The notes: generated by a model from the sequence alone, not told the origin. A stretch of 64,000 nucleotides of DNA from Legionella sheltonii (GCF_026191355.1 NZ_JAPHOQ010000014.1:62001-126000), one strand, 5' to 3'; shown: positions 1-9,692, counted from the first letter of the stretch. Made by a program: numbers and translations.

Positions 1-193
1 GGGAAATCCTTACAAACTCGTCATTGAAGATCGGGATGGAAAAGTGGCTATCGATTTAGGTGTTTATGGCGCGCCAGAAACGTTTGTTATTGATAAGCAA
101 GGAATAATCCGATATCGACATGTAGGAATTATGACACAAAAGGTATGGCAAAAAGAAATTTCACCCTTAATCAAACGTTTGGAGCAGGCCTAG
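1..193 (+). CDS. ccmG: Thiol:disulfide interchange protein CcmG/DsbE, C-terminal end only
   Basis: The open frame runs in from the left edge (codons from base 2) and stops at TAG 191-193, leaving about 63 C-terminal residues. The fragment contains YGAPETFVIDKQG, the cis-proline region of the thioredoxin-like CcmG/DsbE family (APETF followed by a strand and an IRYRHVG strand). In this family the protein is a membrane-anchored periplasmic reductant that keeps apocytochrome c and CcmH cysteines reduced during haem attachment. The active-site CxxC lies outside the window. The stop overlaps the GTG start of the next gene by one base, so the two are translationally coupled. The assignment rests on this fragment plus the ccmH neighbour. 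Confidence 0.85.
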   Translation, partial: GNPYKLVIEDRDGKVAIDLGVYGAPETFVIDKQGIIRYRHVGIMTQKVWQKEISPLIKRLEQA

Positions 194-597
194 TGGCTCG
201 AGTATATTTCATATTTTTGGGGGTTTTAATTGTTTTAGGTTCGTCTGCTTGGGCAAACAGTACTTATCCTTTGGGTTCCCCTCAAAAGGAAGCTCAGTTT
301 AATCATCTACTTAAAGATTTACGTTGCTTGGTTTGTCAAAATCAAGATTTAGCCGACTCTAATGCAGAATTGGCCAAAGACTTGCGTGCTCAGGTTTATC
401 AAATGGTTAAAGAGGGCAAGAGTGATACTGAAATCAGTGATTATCTGACTGCTCGTTATGGCGATTTTATCTTGTTTAACCCCCCTGTTAAGGCAGTAAC
501 TTATTTATTGTGGTTTGGACCTATTTTATTTTTAGTATTGGGGTTTATTATTTTTTGGCGGACTTGTTTTAGAATGCGAGAGAAGGAAAGCACATAA
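193..597 (+). CDS. ccmH: Cytochrome c maturation protein CcmH (134 aa, GTG start)
   Basis: CcmH is the periplasmic membrane-anchored thioredox protein that hands reduced apocytochrome c to the haem ligation complex. The diagnostic LRCLVCQNQ motif is present, with redox cysteines at about residues 45 and 48. A signal-like hydrophobic N-terminus ending SSAWA and a C-terminal membrane helix (about residues 104-126) flank a helical domain. An ATG at 145 would add 16 residues inside ccmG and spoil the signal peptide. GTG at 193 has GGAG at 181-184 at good spacing and overlaps the ccmG stop, so I take 193. This is a short stand-alone CcmH rather than the E. coli CcmH-CycH fusion; the TPR part follows as a separate gene. 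Confidence 0.88.
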   Translation: MARVYFIFLGVLIVLGSSAWANSTYPLGSPQKEAQFNHLLKDLRCLVCQNQDLADSNAELAKDLRAQVYQMVKEGKSDTEISDYLTARYGDFILFNPPVKAVTYLLWFGPILFLVLGFIIFWRTCFRMREKEST

Positions 598-754
598 TCG
601 ATTTGACTGATTATGAGACAATGGGATATACCGTGTTTTATTGTTATTTAGTCTTATGGTGCTTTTTGCTAATTCTACGCCCAACGGATAAGACACTAGA
701 TGGTGTATCTGGGTCTTGAGTCCAGATTATTTTTTTGAATTTGGTGAGTTTTTT

Positions 755-1438
755 ATGAATGAATGGTGGTTGTTAGGAGCCTTAGCCGCTCTAACTGGAT
801 TAGCTTGTATTTTCATGGTTTACCCATTCAGACGCCGTTTTATTGCCAGTTTGCTATTGTTTCCTACTGTTTTTTTGATGGCATTTGCGGGATATTTTTA
901 TTGGGGCGGTTTTAGCGGTTGGCAGGAGTATCTCCACCACTTGAAGTCCCAGGAACAAGCTAAAAAAATATTGGAATCGGTTAAGAGTCCTCAAGAATTA
1001 ATCGATAAATTAAAAGCAAAATTGGATGATAGTCCTAAGAGTGCTAAGGGTTGGTATCTTTTAGGGCGTTTGTACAGTAGTCAAAATGACCAGCAAAATG
1101 CAGTGAATGCTTTTGCGAAAGCCTATCAGTTTAATCCGGATGATGAACAATATGCAGTGAATTATGCACACAGTTTGTGGGTATTGAATAATCAACAATT
1201 TACTGAGCAGATTACTGAGATATTTAGACGATTATTAAAAAATAATCCCAACCAAGCGGATGCACTCGCGATGCTTGCGATGGATGCTTTTGTAAGTCAT
1301 GCCTATGAAGATGCAATAAGTTATTGGCAGCGTTTATTAAAATTAGCACCAGAGCAATCAGAAGAGGCTCAAGCCATTCGCAAGGCAATCGCCAAGGCTG
1401 AAGAACGTATTCAGTTGAGAGATAAAAATTTGGATTAA
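755..1438 (+). CDS. ccmI: CcmI/CycH-type TPR protein of cytochrome c biogenesis (227 aa)
   Basis: Two N-terminal membrane helices (about residues 3-22 and 30-50) are followed by a helical region with TPR features (GWYLLGRLYSSQ, NAVNAFAKAYQFNPDD, ALAMLAMDAF, AISYWQRLLKLAP). This is the architecture of CcmI, which chaperones apocytochrome c to the CcmF/H ligase. The frame is open from a TTG at 716, but ATG 755 starts immediately before the first helix and is preferred; the ribosome site (GGTGAG) is weak. It is shorter than many CcmI proteins. The 157-bp gap after ccmH is unusual for this operon and holds no convincing gene. Position next to ccmH supports the call. Confidence 0.75.
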   Translation: MNEWWLLGALAALTGLACIFMVYPFRRRFIASLLLFPTVFLMAFAGYFYWGGFSGWQEYLHHLKSQEQAKKILESVKSPQELIDKLKAKLDDSPKSAKGWYLLGRLYSSQNDQQNAVNAFAKAYQFNPDDEQYAVNYAHSLWVLNNQQFTEQITEIFRRLLKNNPNQADALAMLAMDAFVSHAYEDAISYWQRLLKLAPEQSEEAQAIRKAIAKAEERIQLRDKNLD

Positions 1439-1742
1439 CTTCAGAGCGGTTGTTTAACACGGCGAATAGATTCTGTTATCCCAAGCATAGCGAGCGCTCT
1501 CTGATGCGCCAGGTGTTATGATGGGAATACTACGCGTTGGACCACTCAAAGGCGACAAATTCTCCTTTTAAGAGTAATATTCAATTGGCACCCAGGTCTA
1601 ATCTTAGGATTTATTTTCCTGCGCCTCAATACTTGAAAAGATTAGTTAATAAAGAACTAAGATTGATATAAAGGATGAATTTAACGTGCCAAAAAATGAC
1701 ACGTTGAATTTTTTGAGAGCCTAATCAAAAGGCCAAAGATTT
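1439..1742. other. Intergenic stretch with one hairpin and repeat-like sequence
   Basis: This 304-base gap between the ccm operon and a convergent hypothetical gene has no plausible coding frame. Bases 1470-1620 have the GC-richer, palindromic look of Legionella intergenic repeats, with a fragment resembling the 'CACCCAGG(C)T' repeat edge seen elsewhere in the window. A stem-loop with a T tract lies at 1678-1714. Confidence 0.5.
1678..1714 (+). terminator. Probable Rho-independent terminator
   Basis: An 11-bp stem (1678-1688 with 1700-1710, one G-U pair) around an 11-base A-rich loop is followed by a run of T ending at 1714. It could end transcription from the ccm operon, though it lies about 240 bases past the last stop. 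It also lies just beyond the end of the convergent gene. Confidence 0.5.
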
Positions 1743-2399
1743 TTAATGGGACAGACTGTTGTCTCTCGTAATCGAATGAACTGAACTACTTTGCTCTGAT
1801 TCTTGATTAGAATTAAAAAATCCTCTTTTAAACCCTCCAAAAGTATATTCTTTTTTCGGAACAGCTGCACCTGGCTTCAAATTAGCTGCAATTGGTTCCG
1901 GAACAATTGCAACTGGTTTCGGAACAACTGCAACTGGAGTACTCTCTAAAGTTTGTAGAGTAACTTGAGGAAGAGTATTTGCATCATGATATGCTTTGAT
2001 GAAGCGTGTATGTTCATCTGTTGAAATAATAGAGTATTTCTCAAATGTACTTAAAATACTGTCTAATTTTTTTTCATCAATCGATATAGAAAATTGAGCA
2101 TGATAATGGTTATCATCCATTTTAAAATTGTCTTGATGATATAAATAATGATCGGGATCATCACGATGTACAAAGCGATAGACACCTAATTCATTTTTTC
2201 GCTCCATAAAGAAGTGATCAACTTCGGCGCTAACACAATCCATTTGAGAAAATAATAAGAGAAAAAGTAAGCTTAGTTCATTTTTTACAGGTGGAAGGGG
2301 AAGACTTTTTGATAAATCGGGTTTGGGATATACAGTCAAAGTATCATTATATAAACTAAGATTAACTTTTTTGCATAAATGGGTGAAGGCTTTAGGCAT
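1743..2399 (-). CDS. Hypothetical protein, candidate Dot/Icm effector (218 aa)
   Basis: I recognise no catalytic domain. The protein is soluble, with a Pro/Val-rich linker of three or four imperfect repeats (VAVVPKP, VAIVPEP, IAANLKP, GAAVPKK) at about residues 155-185 and a polar, Ser-rich C-terminus. The frame is open to 2435, but ATG 2399 has AGGAG at 2405-2409 and gives the start MPKAFTHL. About 70 bp upstream sit tandem CTTAAT boxes (2467-2483), the layout of Legionella PmrA sites, which are known to drive Dot/Icm effector genes. Effector status is inferred from the promoter and the lack of housekeeping homology. The gene is divergent from the universal stress protein gene. Confidence 0.6.
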   Translation of the reverse strand: MPKAFTHLCKKVNLSLYNDTLTVYPKPDLSKSLPLPPVKNELSLLFLLLFSQMDCVSAEVDHFFMERKNELGVYRFVHRDDPDHYLYHQDNFKMDDNHYHAQFSISIDEKKLDSILSTFEKYSIISTDEHTRFIKAYHDANTLPQVTLQTLESTPVAVVPKPVAIVPEPIAANLKPGAAVPKKEYTFGGFKRGFFNSNQESEQSSSVHSITRDNSLSH

Positions 2400-2466
2400 A
2401 AAAACTCCTAATCGATTGTTGAAAAAAAACTGCACGAAGTTTGGTTGATAAGTTTAATAAAAAAAC

Positions 2467-2483
2467 ATTAAGGTTTTATTAAG
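2467..2483 (-). promoter_or_regulatory. Putative PmrA box
   Basis: Read on the minus strand, two CTTAAT hexamers are separated by 5 bases (11-bp period). This matches the tandem cTTAATatT element known for the Legionella response regulator PmrA. A -10-like TAAACT lies at 2451-2456, about one turn downstream toward the gene starting at 2399. Confidence 0.55.
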
Positions 2484-2627
2484 ACCCGGTACTAAGTATC
2501 AACAATATAAAAAAAATTGGAGTTTTTTCGGGAGTTTATGGTTATGAGCTCAAACGTGCTCTATTTGTAATGCAATTAATTTTAAATCTGCTAGTCTATA
2601 GATAGACATCAGAATTTTAAGGAGAAA

Positions 2628-3086
2628 ATGATGTATAAGAGGGTATTGTTTGCTACTGACTTTGATGACGTTGGTATTATAGCAGCGCATAAGGCAAAAA
2701 AAATTGCTGATGAGAATGGTGCTGACTTGATATTAGTTCATGTCGTAGAACCCATTCCTGCTTATGCTTATCCTGGTTTTGCCGGATTTGCTGAGGTTGA
2801 GTTATCCATTCGTGAGCAAGCTGAAAAAGAGCTCAATGAATTGGGTCAAAAATTGGGAGTAGATGCAAAACACCGATTTATTGAATTTGGTTCCACTAAA
2901 AATGAAATTTTAAGAGTGGCTCAAGAGCGACAAATTGACTTGATTGTCACCGGTAGTCATGGCAAACATGGTCTTTCATTATTGTTAGGTTCCACAGCAA
3001 ATTCCATTTTACATGGTGCTCAATGTGATGTTTTGATTGTCCGCTCTATTCAACCAGAGCAACACACGAAAGAGAAGCATGCATAA
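2628..3086 (+). CDS. Universal stress protein, UspA family (152 aa)
   Basis: This is a single-domain UspA fold. It begins MMYKRVLFATDF, with the Asp of the nucleotide pocket near residue 11. It carries the ATP-binding glycine motif GSHGKHGLSLLLGST at about residues 110-124, the G-2x-G-9x-G(S/T) pattern of ATP-binding Usp proteins. Such proteins are cytoplasmic dimers induced in stress or stationary phase. An AAGGAG site directly precedes the ATG. It appears monocistronic and divergent from the PmrA-box gene. The specific Usp paralogue cannot be told from sequence alone. Confidence 0.92.
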   Translation: MMYKRVLFATDFDDVGIIAAHKAKKIADENGADLILVHVVEPIPAYAYPGFAGFAEVELSIREQAEKELNELGQKLGVDAKHRFIEFGSTKNEILRVAQERQIDLIVTGSHGKHGLSLLLGSTANSILHGAQCDVLIVRSIQPEQHTKEKHA

Positions 3087-3123
3087 GAATAATAATGCTG
3101 ACAGAATGTTGCCTGAATGCATT

Positions 3124-3160
3124 GGGGCCCGGGTTACGCTGCGTTAATCCGGGCTACAGA
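3124..3160. repeat. REP-like palindrome
   Basis: A 10-bp stem GCCCGGGTTA / TAATCCGGGC (3127-3136 with 3145-3154, one G-T pair) sits in the usp-ribF gap. The same 'CCCGG(A/G)TTA...TAATCCGGG' design recurs at 60238-60265, so this is a dispersed intergenic repeat. Confidence 0.65.
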
Positions 3161-3274
3161 TAATCCATGCAACAAATAGCCACTAATATCCAATTTTGAA
3201 TTTCTCTTATTATTTCTCAATAGACTAGAAAACAAGTATACTATCGGATTCCGAGTTACACGATTGAACTATAT

Positions 3275-4249
3275 ATGAAATTGTTGCGCGGCATTCAACA
3301 TTTTTCTGCTTTTGATAAAGGCGTGGTCGCTACTATTGGTAATTTTGATGGGGTGCACTTGGGCCATCAAAATCTTCTTAAGACTTTAAGAAACAAAGCA
3401 AATCACTTAAAGTTGCCTTTGGTTCTTATTTTATTTGAACCTCAGCCAAGAGAGTACTTTCAACAGGAGAAAGCGCCCGCAAGACTCTCGAGCTTAAGAG
3501 AGAAATTGGATGTATTGCGTTCATGTCAGATCGATTATGTGTACTGTATTAAATTTGATAATGCATTAGCGCAAACAACAGCCACTGATTTTGTCCGCAC
3601 TTATTTATTTTCTATATTAAATGTGAAACATCTTCTAATAGGTGAAGATTTCCGTTTTGGTAAAAACAGGGAAGGGGATGTGAGTTTATTGATGAAGCTT
3701 GGTGCAGAACAAGCCTGTGATGTGAGTATTTATTCAAATTTTTGCATTAATGAAGACCGCATTAGCTCAACACGAATTAGAATGGCCTTACAGCATGGCG
3801 ATATGAATACAGCAGCAAAATATTTAGGCAGGCTGTATAGTATTTGTGGTCGTGTATTACATGGTGACGGTCGGGGTCGTCAGTGGGGAATTCCTACGGC
3901 AAATCTTGCACTTCATCGTACTGCGTTGCCTTTACAGGGTGTATTTGTAGTTCAAGTTCGAATCGCATCCAAAATAGTGTATGGCGTAGCCAATGTCGGA
4001 CGTCGCCCGACAGTGGATGGAAGCAAGAATATTTTAGAAGTGCATCTGTTTGATTTTGAACAGTCAATTTATGGCGAATTATTGCAGGTGTTTTTCTTGC
4101 ACAAATTGCGTGATGAGGTTAAATTCACTTCAGTGGATGCTTTAATTGCGCAGATTTATGATGATATTGCGGCGGCAAAAGAATTCCTCAGGGATTATAA
4201 TGAACTATCTCAATATCAAAATCTGGGTGTCGATTTGAATGCAAGCTGA
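3275..4249 (+). CDS. ribF: Bifunctional riboflavin kinase / FAD synthetase RibF (324 aa)
   Basis: RibF phosphorylates riboflavin to FMN and adenylylates FMN to FAD. The N-terminal nucleotidyltransferase domain shows GNFDGVHLGHQ (residues 22-32) and the ISSTRIR motif. The C-terminal flavokinase domain shows GDGRGRQWGIPTANL and the NVGRRPTVDG motif. The length is typical. It leads a ribF-ileS-lspA cluster, the usual gamma-proteobacterial order. No FMN riboswitch is visible upstream. The start codon is the first ATG and leads straight into the family's N-terminus; the ribosome site is weak. Confidence 0.95.
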   Translation: MKLLRGIQHFSAFDKGVVATIGNFDGVHLGHQNLLKTLRNKANHLKLPLVLILFEPQPREYFQQEKAPARLSSLREKLDVLRSCQIDYVYCIKFDNALAQTTATDFVRTYLFSILNVKHLLIGEDFRFGKNREGDVSLLMKLGAEQACDVSIYSNFCINEDRISSTRIRMALQHGDMNTAAKYLGRLYSICGRVLHGDGRGRQWGIPTANLALHRTALPLQGVFVVQVRIASKIVYGVANVGRRPTVDGSKNILEVHLFDFEQSIYGELLQVFFLHKLRDEVKFTSVDALIAQIYDDIAAAKEFLRDYNELSQYQNLGVDLNAS

Positions 4250-4376
4250 ATGAAAAATATTGTAATGGATGATGTGCGGTACACCATCCGTTTCATTCGA
4301 GAAGCACTCAATGCGGCTGTACCCTGATTTGGGGTGAGTAATCACCAAAATTTAACGATTTCGCAGAGTGAACCTT

Positions 4377-7172
4377 ATGGCAGAATATAAAGATACATTA
4401 AATCTTCCGAATACTTCATTTCCAATGAAGGCAAGCTTGGCTACTCGAGAGCCTGAAGTTTTGGCCAATTGGCAGACCAAAAAGGTATATGAACAAATTC
4501 GTAGAGCACGTGCTGGAAGTAAGCGTTTTATTTTGCATGATGGTCCTCCTTATGCAAATGGTCATTTACATTGCGGACATGCGTTAAATAAAATTCTTAA
4601 AGACATTATCATTAAATCTAAATCACTTAGCGGATATGATGCACCATTTGTCCCTGGATGGGATTGTCATGGATTACCTATAGAGCTGAATGTAGAGAAA
4701 AAGATAGGTCGTGTTGGCGATAAGGTATCCGCCAAGGAATTTCGTGCTAAATGTCGTGAGTATGCTGCCAGTCAAATCGACATCCAACGTGATGAATTTC
4801 AACGACTGGGGGTTTTTGGAGATTGGTATAATCCCTATGTTACTATGGATTTTCGCTATGAGGCGAATATCGTTCGCGCACTCGGTTTGATGATCAAAAA
4901 CGGCCATTTGCAACAAGGCTTTAAACCCGTACATTGGTGTATTGATTGTGGTTCTGCTTTGGCAGAAGCAGAGGTCGACTATGATGAGAAGACTTCACCA
5001 TCAATAGATGTTGCTTTTTTTGCAGAAAAACCTGAAGAGTTTATTGACCTATTTCGTGTAAACGCAGAAACAAAACCGCTAAGCCTGCCTATTTGGACTA
5101 CTACACCGTGGACCTTACCTGCTAACGAAGCGGTATGCTTGCATCCAACAATTGATTATTCTCTAGTCGATACAGGCGATTCTTATTTGATTCTTGCCAC
5201 CGATTTAGTCGAATCTGCGATGGCTCGTTATGAGATCAGTCAATATACTATTCGTGGCTCGGCAAAGGGAAAAGTTTTTGAACATTTGAAATTAAAACAT
5301 CCTTTTTATAATCGCGTTGTACCCGTGATATTAGGGGAGCATGTTACTACTGAATCAGGTACTGGAAGTGTGCATACTGCACCTGCTCATGGTCCAGATG
5401 ATTATCTGGTAGGACAAGCCTATAATTTACCCTTAATTAATCCTGTTAAAGGAAATGGTTGTTTTGCTGATGATGTAGCTTTGTTTGCTGGACTTTCTGT
5501 ATTAAAAGCGAATGACACCATTTTGGGAGTTTTGGCTGAAAAAGGTGTTCTTTTAGCGAAAGATAATATCAGACACAGTTACCCTCATTGCTGGCGACAT
5601 AAATCACCTATGATTTTCTTAGCTACGCCTCAATGGTTTATCTCCATGGATAAAAGTAAGTTAAGAGAACATATTGTCAGAGAAATTGATAAAGTAACCT
5701 GGGTTCCTGATTGGGGTAGGGCTCGTATTAGCAATATGGTTGAGAATAGGCCTGACTGGTGTATCTCAAGACAAAGAGCTTGGGGAACCCCCATGCCTTT
5801 ATTTGTTCATAACACGACACGTGAATTGCATCCCAATACACTGGAGTTCATTGAAAAGATTGCTTTACTAATTGAGAAATCCGGTATTGATGCCTGGTTT
5901 GAATTGGATAAAAGAGAATTACTAGGGAATGATGCTGAGTTTTATGACAAAATTAATGACACTATGGATGTGTGGTTCGATTCCGGTGTAACCCACTTCT
6001 GTGTTTTGCGGCAAAATAATGCATTGGCTTTTCCCGCAGACATTTATTTTGAAGGATCCGATCAGCATCGCGGTTGGTTTAACTCGTCACTCACTACTTC
6101 AGTAGCCATGTATGGAGTTGCTCCTTATAAAACGGTATTGACCCATGGTTATACTGTCGATGCTGAGGGTAAAAAGCTTTCTAAATCCAAAGGAAATTAT
6201 GTCGCTTTAGATCAACTCGTCAATCAGCATGGTGCTGATATCTTGCGCTTATGGGTAGCGTCGACAGATTATCGGCATGAAGTGAGTATTTCGGATGAAA
6301 TTATCAAACGAAATGCAGATGCTTATCGAAGAATCCGGAATACCGCTCGCTTTTTGTTGGCAAATTTATTTGATTTTGATCCAGCAGTGGATTGTGTACA
6401 AGACAAAAATCTTTTGGAATTAGATAAATGGGCATTAAAACGCAGCCAACTGTTACAAGAAGAAATTATAGAAGCCTATGAAAGCTATCAATTTCATATT
6501 ATTTATCAAAAAATTCATAATTTCTGTGCGGTAGATATGGGAAGTTTTTATCTTGATTTGATTAAGGACAGACAATACACCACTGCAAAAGAAAGTAAAG
6601 CGAGACGTTCCTGCCAAACTGCGATGTATCATATAGTTCGTGCATTCACGCTTTGGCTTGCACCGATATTGTCTTTTACCGCCGAAGAAATAGGGCGCTA
6701 TATCCCTGGTTACAATCAAGAGTCCGTGTTTACCGAGCTATGGTATGATGCATGGCCAAAAATAGACGATGTGAATATGGCGGACTGGGACGAACTGCAT
6801 TTAATTCGTGACGAGGTCAATAAGGCTTTAGAGGAAACGCGCCAAAAAGGAGAAATTGGTTCTGCCTTAGCTGCAGAAGTAACCTTATATGCGGACGATA
6901 AAGTATTGCCTAAGCTCACTCGTTTGGGCGAAGAATTGCGCTTTTTATTAATCACCTCTGGGGCAATCGTACATCCGATGAGCTCAGTTCCAGCTGGATT
7001 ATCCACTACACCATATGGTGTCTCTATCGCAGTTTCTGCAAGTTCGCATGAGAAATGCGCTCGTTGTTGGCACCGAAGACCTGATGTTGGCCAAGATAAT
7101 CAGCATCCTGAATTGTGTTTACGTTGTGTTGGCAATATTAGTGGTCAAGAGGAAATGAGGCAATTTATATGA
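4377..7172 (+). CDS. ileS: Isoleucyl-tRNA synthetase (931 aa)
   Basis: IleS charges tRNA-Ile. Class I signatures are present: the HIGH-type HLHCGH at about residue 63 and KLSKS at about residue 600. The editing domain contains [10 protein letters not shown], and the C-terminal zinc site has CARC...CLRC (about residues 894-912). The frame could open at GTG 4368, but ATG 4377 gives [11 protein letters not shown], the normal start. The length fits the bacterial cytoplasmic type. The last bases overlap lspA in an ATGA junction, indicating coupled translation. Confidence 0.97.
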   Translation: MAEYKDTLNLPNTSFPMKASLATREPEVLANWQTKKVYEQIRRARAGSKRFILHDGPPYANGHLHCGHALNKILKDIIIKSKSLSGYDAPFVPGWDCHGLPIELNVEKKIGRVGDKVSAKEFRAKCREYAASQIDIQRDEFQRLGVFGDWYNPYVTMDFRYEANIVRALGLMIKNGHLQQGFKPVHWCIDCGSALAEAEVDYDEKTSPSIDVAFFAEKPEEFIDLFRVNAETKPLSLPIWTTTPWTLPANEAVCLHPTIDYSLVDTGDSYLILATDLVESAMARYEISQYTIRGSAKGKVFEHLKLKHPFYNRVVPVILGEHVTTESGTGSVHTAPAHGPDDYLVGQAYNLPLINPVKGNGCFADDVALFAGLSVLKANDTILGVLAEKGVLLAKDNIRHSYPHCWRHKSPMIFLATPQWFISMDKSKLREHIVREIDKVTWVPDWGRARISNMVENRPDWCISRQRAWGTPMPLFVHNTTRELHPNTLEFIEKIALLIEKSGIDAWFELDKRELLGNDAEFYDKINDTMDVWFDSGVTHFCVLRQNNALAFPADIYFEGSDQHRGWFNSSLTTSVAMYGVAPYKTVLTHGYTVDAEGKKLSKSKGNYVALDQLVNQHGADILRLWVASTDYRHEVSISDEIIKRNADAYRRIRNTARFLLANLFDFDPAVDCVQDKNLLELDKWALKRSQLLQEEIIEAYESYQFHIIYQKIHNFCAVDMGSFYLDLIKDRQYTTAKESKARRSCQTAMYHIVRAFTLWLAPILSFTAEEIGRYIPGYNQESVFTELWYDAWPKIDDVNMADWDELHLIRDEVNKALEETRQKGEIGSALAAEVTLYADDKVLPKLTRLGEELRFLLITSGAIVHPMSSVPAGLSTTPYGVSIAVSASSHEKCARCWHRRPDVGQDNQHPELCLRCVGNISGQEEMRQFI

Positions 7173-7639
7173 AAAAATGGCCATGGTTTTTACTTAGTTT
7201 TGCAGTAATTGTTTTTGATCAAGCAAGCAAATACTTGGTAGGGGTACTTCTAACTCCGTATAAACCATTGCCTGTTTTTCCCATGTTTAATCTTACCCTG
7301 GCCTATAATTCTGGCGCCGCATTTAGTTTTTTGAGCGGTGCTGGAGATTGGCACAGATGGTTTTTTGCCGGTTTTAGTCTGATCGTCAGTATGATCCTTG
7401 TCATCTGGTTATATCGTACTGCAAGCCAGGCTAAATTGCTTTTAGCCGGAATCAGCCTGATTTTAGGGGGGGCAGTTGGTAATTTGTTCGATAGAGCCTT
7501 TCATGGTTATGTGATTGATTTTCTAGATGTCTATTATAAACATCATCATTTCGCTACTTTTAATGTAGCGGATAGCGCGATTTGTATCGGCGCTGGATTC
7601 TTTCTTTTGGATTTAGTGGTGAACAAACAGGATTCGTAA
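7169..7639 (+). CDS. lspA: Lipoprotein signal peptidase LspA (156 aa)
   Basis: LspA is signal peptidase II, the inner-membrane aspartyl protease that cleaves prolipoproteins after lipidation. Four membrane helices are apparent. The catalytic aspartates lie in GNLFDR (Asp108) and FNVADS (Asp135), with the conserved DQASK and YNSGAAFS motifs. The start codon overlaps the ileS stop by 4 bases. It is the last gene of the ribF-ileS-lspA cluster and converges on a minus-strand effector-like gene 40 bases away. Confidence 0.96.
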   Translation: MKKWPWFLLSFAVIVFDQASKYLVGVLLTPYKPLPVFPMFNLTLAYNSGAAFSFLSGAGDWHRWFFAGFSLIVSMILVIWLYRTASQAKLLLAGISLILGGAVGNLFDRAFHGYVIDFLDVYYKHHHFATFNVADSAICIGAGFFLLDLVVNKQDS

Positions 7640-7679
7640 TCGCACCTCATTACTCTTGAAGAGCCTACGTCAATTTTTC

Positions 7680-9596
7680 TTATAAGCTTTTTCCGTAAGT
7701 TGGTATATCTTCTATATGTTCTTCACCCAAAGCCTCCATTGCTTTTTCTTGTAATTCTTTAAATTGACTTGCAATTCTTTTCTCTGCTGAAGGATCATCT
7801 GTTATGCCCAACACGGCTTTCACCTGATTAAAACTTTGTTCAGTTTCATTTAGATCTAATGCACTTTTTAACTCATTAAACATTGTTTTGTAAGAAGGTG
7901 AAAAGATGGATAATAATGTATGGCCCCATGTCTTTTCTTTGGAGCTGACAAATTCAGTCACTAATTGAATGACATTTTTTTTTTGGCTAGTACATTCTTT
8001 TACCATATGATTGAGACTTAATTGGAGTCCTTGTACGTTTACGAGTGCTCTATCTATCGACCTGTCTATGGCAGTAATTTTTGCTGCTGCGGGTATGTCA
8101 GAAGGTAATGGGTTTTCCATGTAGCTAATGGTATTAGCCGCTTCATTCAGAAATAATCCAAAAGCTTTTTCTACATCAGTACAATCTAGGTGTTTTTTTA
8201 GTTTTTCAATTTTTTCATGAATTGCTTTCAGAGAGTTAACGATTTCCTTTTGTTTTTCCAAATTTTTTTTAAATTCTTCAATATCACTATTTATCTTCTC
8301 TAATGTATTTGTTGTTTTGTGTTCCATAACATCGAGATATTCTTTTTCTATTGATTCCATTTTTAGTTTTTTTAATCCGTCCAGGTTTTTTAAATCTTTT
8401 TCTATACTGTTAACGAGTTGAGATGGTTTTTCTTCATCCGGAATTAGTTTTTGCTGTTCGATTTGAGCGTGAATGGCTTGTAGAGGTTTTATGGCAGCAT
8501 CACTTTTACTGGTGAGTACTTCTAAAGAAATCGTGTTGCTTGGAACTCCACCCAAAAAACGAAAAAGCCCCCAGCTCCCGGTCCGGAATGCAGAGACTGC
8601 TTGCTCTCTATACGATCCATGTTGGTATTTAAAGTATGCTATCCATCCGGGTTTCTCTTTTTCTGGTACATCAAGATCGACTAGAAGTTGATTGAATTGC
8701 TTTTGAGTCGAATATTCCTTCCAAAATAGTTTTATTTTCTCTTCTTCGCTTACTGAAGGACGTTTTAAAAGTTTTTGCAATGTATCTATTCGAGTAAAGT
8801 TTTCTTCTGAAGTATCCAGTTCTTGCTGTTTTTGCGCTTGTTGTGCTTTTAAATGCGTTAGTTGTTCTTTGAACTGCCGATATAAAACTTCTTCCTTTGG
8901 GAGTAGCTCTTGCAAGCCACCATTTACTTGAGCATCTTGCCTGCGCTCAAGTTCCAATTGTGTTTTTAATTCTTTAAATCTATCTGCGATCAATTCTTTT
9001 ACTGTTCGCATAGCTTTTTTATATTCGTCTGGTACCGTTACCAGCTTTAAACTGGATATCTTTTCCTCAAGTGCCGAGGCCGCAGCATAAAGCGCTAATA
9101 AAACTTCATGCTTGGTTTGATCACCTTGTTTGACATCATATTTATTAATCCAACCTGTCATTCCTTCTAGAATGTTATTAATTGCCTCTTTATTAAATGT
9201 TACTCCTGTTAATCCTAGAGAACCAAAATTATTAACCCATCCATTGCTTAGGCCAGATAACAATTTATCTATAGATTCAACTTCAGCATGCTCCTTAGGT
9301 AGATCTTGTTTACGCTCTATTGCCAATGCTGCTAAAGCAAAAATTAAAGTCCAGGTACGCTTTCCACTACTCTGCTTCTCAATTTCTGCGGACAGACTCC
9401 CTGTTCCTTCTTTCATTTCTTTGGCAATATGAGCTAATGGTTGGTTAAGTTTCTTGTCTTCTTTGCATTGGGTAATAAATTGAGTAAGTACTCTTATGCC
9501 TTGTTTGTATTTGCCGATGTTGGGATCATCTTTAGATTTCCCATTATGAGTAGAAAGAGTAGTTACTGCTGTATTTAAAATAAGATCAGTAAGCAT
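7680..9596 (-). CDS. Large coiled-coil protein, candidate Dot/Icm effector (638 aa)
   Basis: There is no enzymatic motif I can name. An N-terminal helical domain (about 1-200) is followed by long heptad-rich segments (about 205-280 and 370-480), then a helical C-terminus rich in Glu and Lys (EEHIEDIP near the end). There is no signal peptide, which fits cytosolic or Dot/Icm export rather than Sec. Its promoter has two near-consensus PmrA boxes and a perfect TATAAT (9632-9665), the best regulatory evidence for an effector in the window. It begins a run of minus-strand effector-like genes between lspA and era. Assignment as an effector is inference. Confidence 0.65.
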   Translation of the reverse strand: MLTDLILNTAVTTLSTHNGKSKDDPNIGKYKQGIRVLTQFITQCKEDKKLNQPLAHIAKEMKEGTGSLSAEIEKQSSGKRTWTLIFALAALAIERKQDLPKEHAEVESIDKLLSGLSNGWVNNFGSLGLTGVTFNKEAINNILEGMTGWINKYDVKQGDQTKHEVLLALYAAASALEEKISSLKLVTVPDEYKKAMRTVKELIADRFKELKTQLELERRQDAQVNGGLQELLPKEEVLYRQFKEQLTHLKAQQAQKQQELDTSEENFTRIDTLQKLLKRPSVSEEEKIKLFWKEYSTQKQFNQLLVDLDVPEKEKPGWIAYFKYQHGSYREQAVSAFRTGSWGLFRFLGGVPSNTISLEVLTSKSDAAIKPLQAIHAQIEQQKLIPDEEKPSQLVNSIEKDLKNLDGLKKLKMESIEKEYLDVMEHKTTNTLEKINSDIEEFKKNLEKQKEIVNSLKAIHEKIEKLKKHLDCTDVEKAFGLFLNEAANTISYMENPLPSDIPAAAKITAIDRSIDRALVNVQGLQLSLNHMVKECTSQKKNVIQLVTEFVSSKEKTWGHTLLSIFSPSYKTMFNELKSALDLNETEQSFNQVKAVLGITDDPSAEKRIASQFKELQEKAMEALGEEHIEDIPTYGKSL

Positions 9597-9631
9597 AGAA
9601 ACAAGCCTATAAGATTACTGTGGTTACAATT

Positions 9632-9637
9632 ATTATA
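9632..9637 (-). promoter_or_regulatory. -10 element TATAAT for the 638-aa gene
   Basis: A perfect TATAAT on the minus strand lies 8 bases downstream of the second PmrA half-site and about 36 bases upstream of the ATG at 9596. No good -35 hexamer is present, as expected for an activator-dependent promoter. Confidence 0.6.
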
Positions 9638-9645
9638 GGCTATGT

Positions 9646-9665
9646 AATATTAAGAAAATATTAAA
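9646..9665 (-). promoter_or_regulatory. PmrA box, near-perfect tandem cTTAATatT
   Basis: On the minus strand TTTAATATT (9665-9657) and CTTAATATT (9654-9646) are separated by two bases. This is the published Legionella PmrA consensus and spacing almost exactly. It covers the -35 position relative to TATAAT at 9637-9632. Confidence 0.75.
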
Positions 9666-9692
9666 TAGTAGAGTCCCGTAAAAAGCTTAGGG

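Noticed and set aside
621-719. Possible 32-aa membrane peptide between ccmH and ccmI
   Set aside because: No ribosome site and no family likeness; probably chance.
3161-3274. FMN riboswitch upstream of ribF
   Set aside because: None of the conserved RFN element segments can be found.
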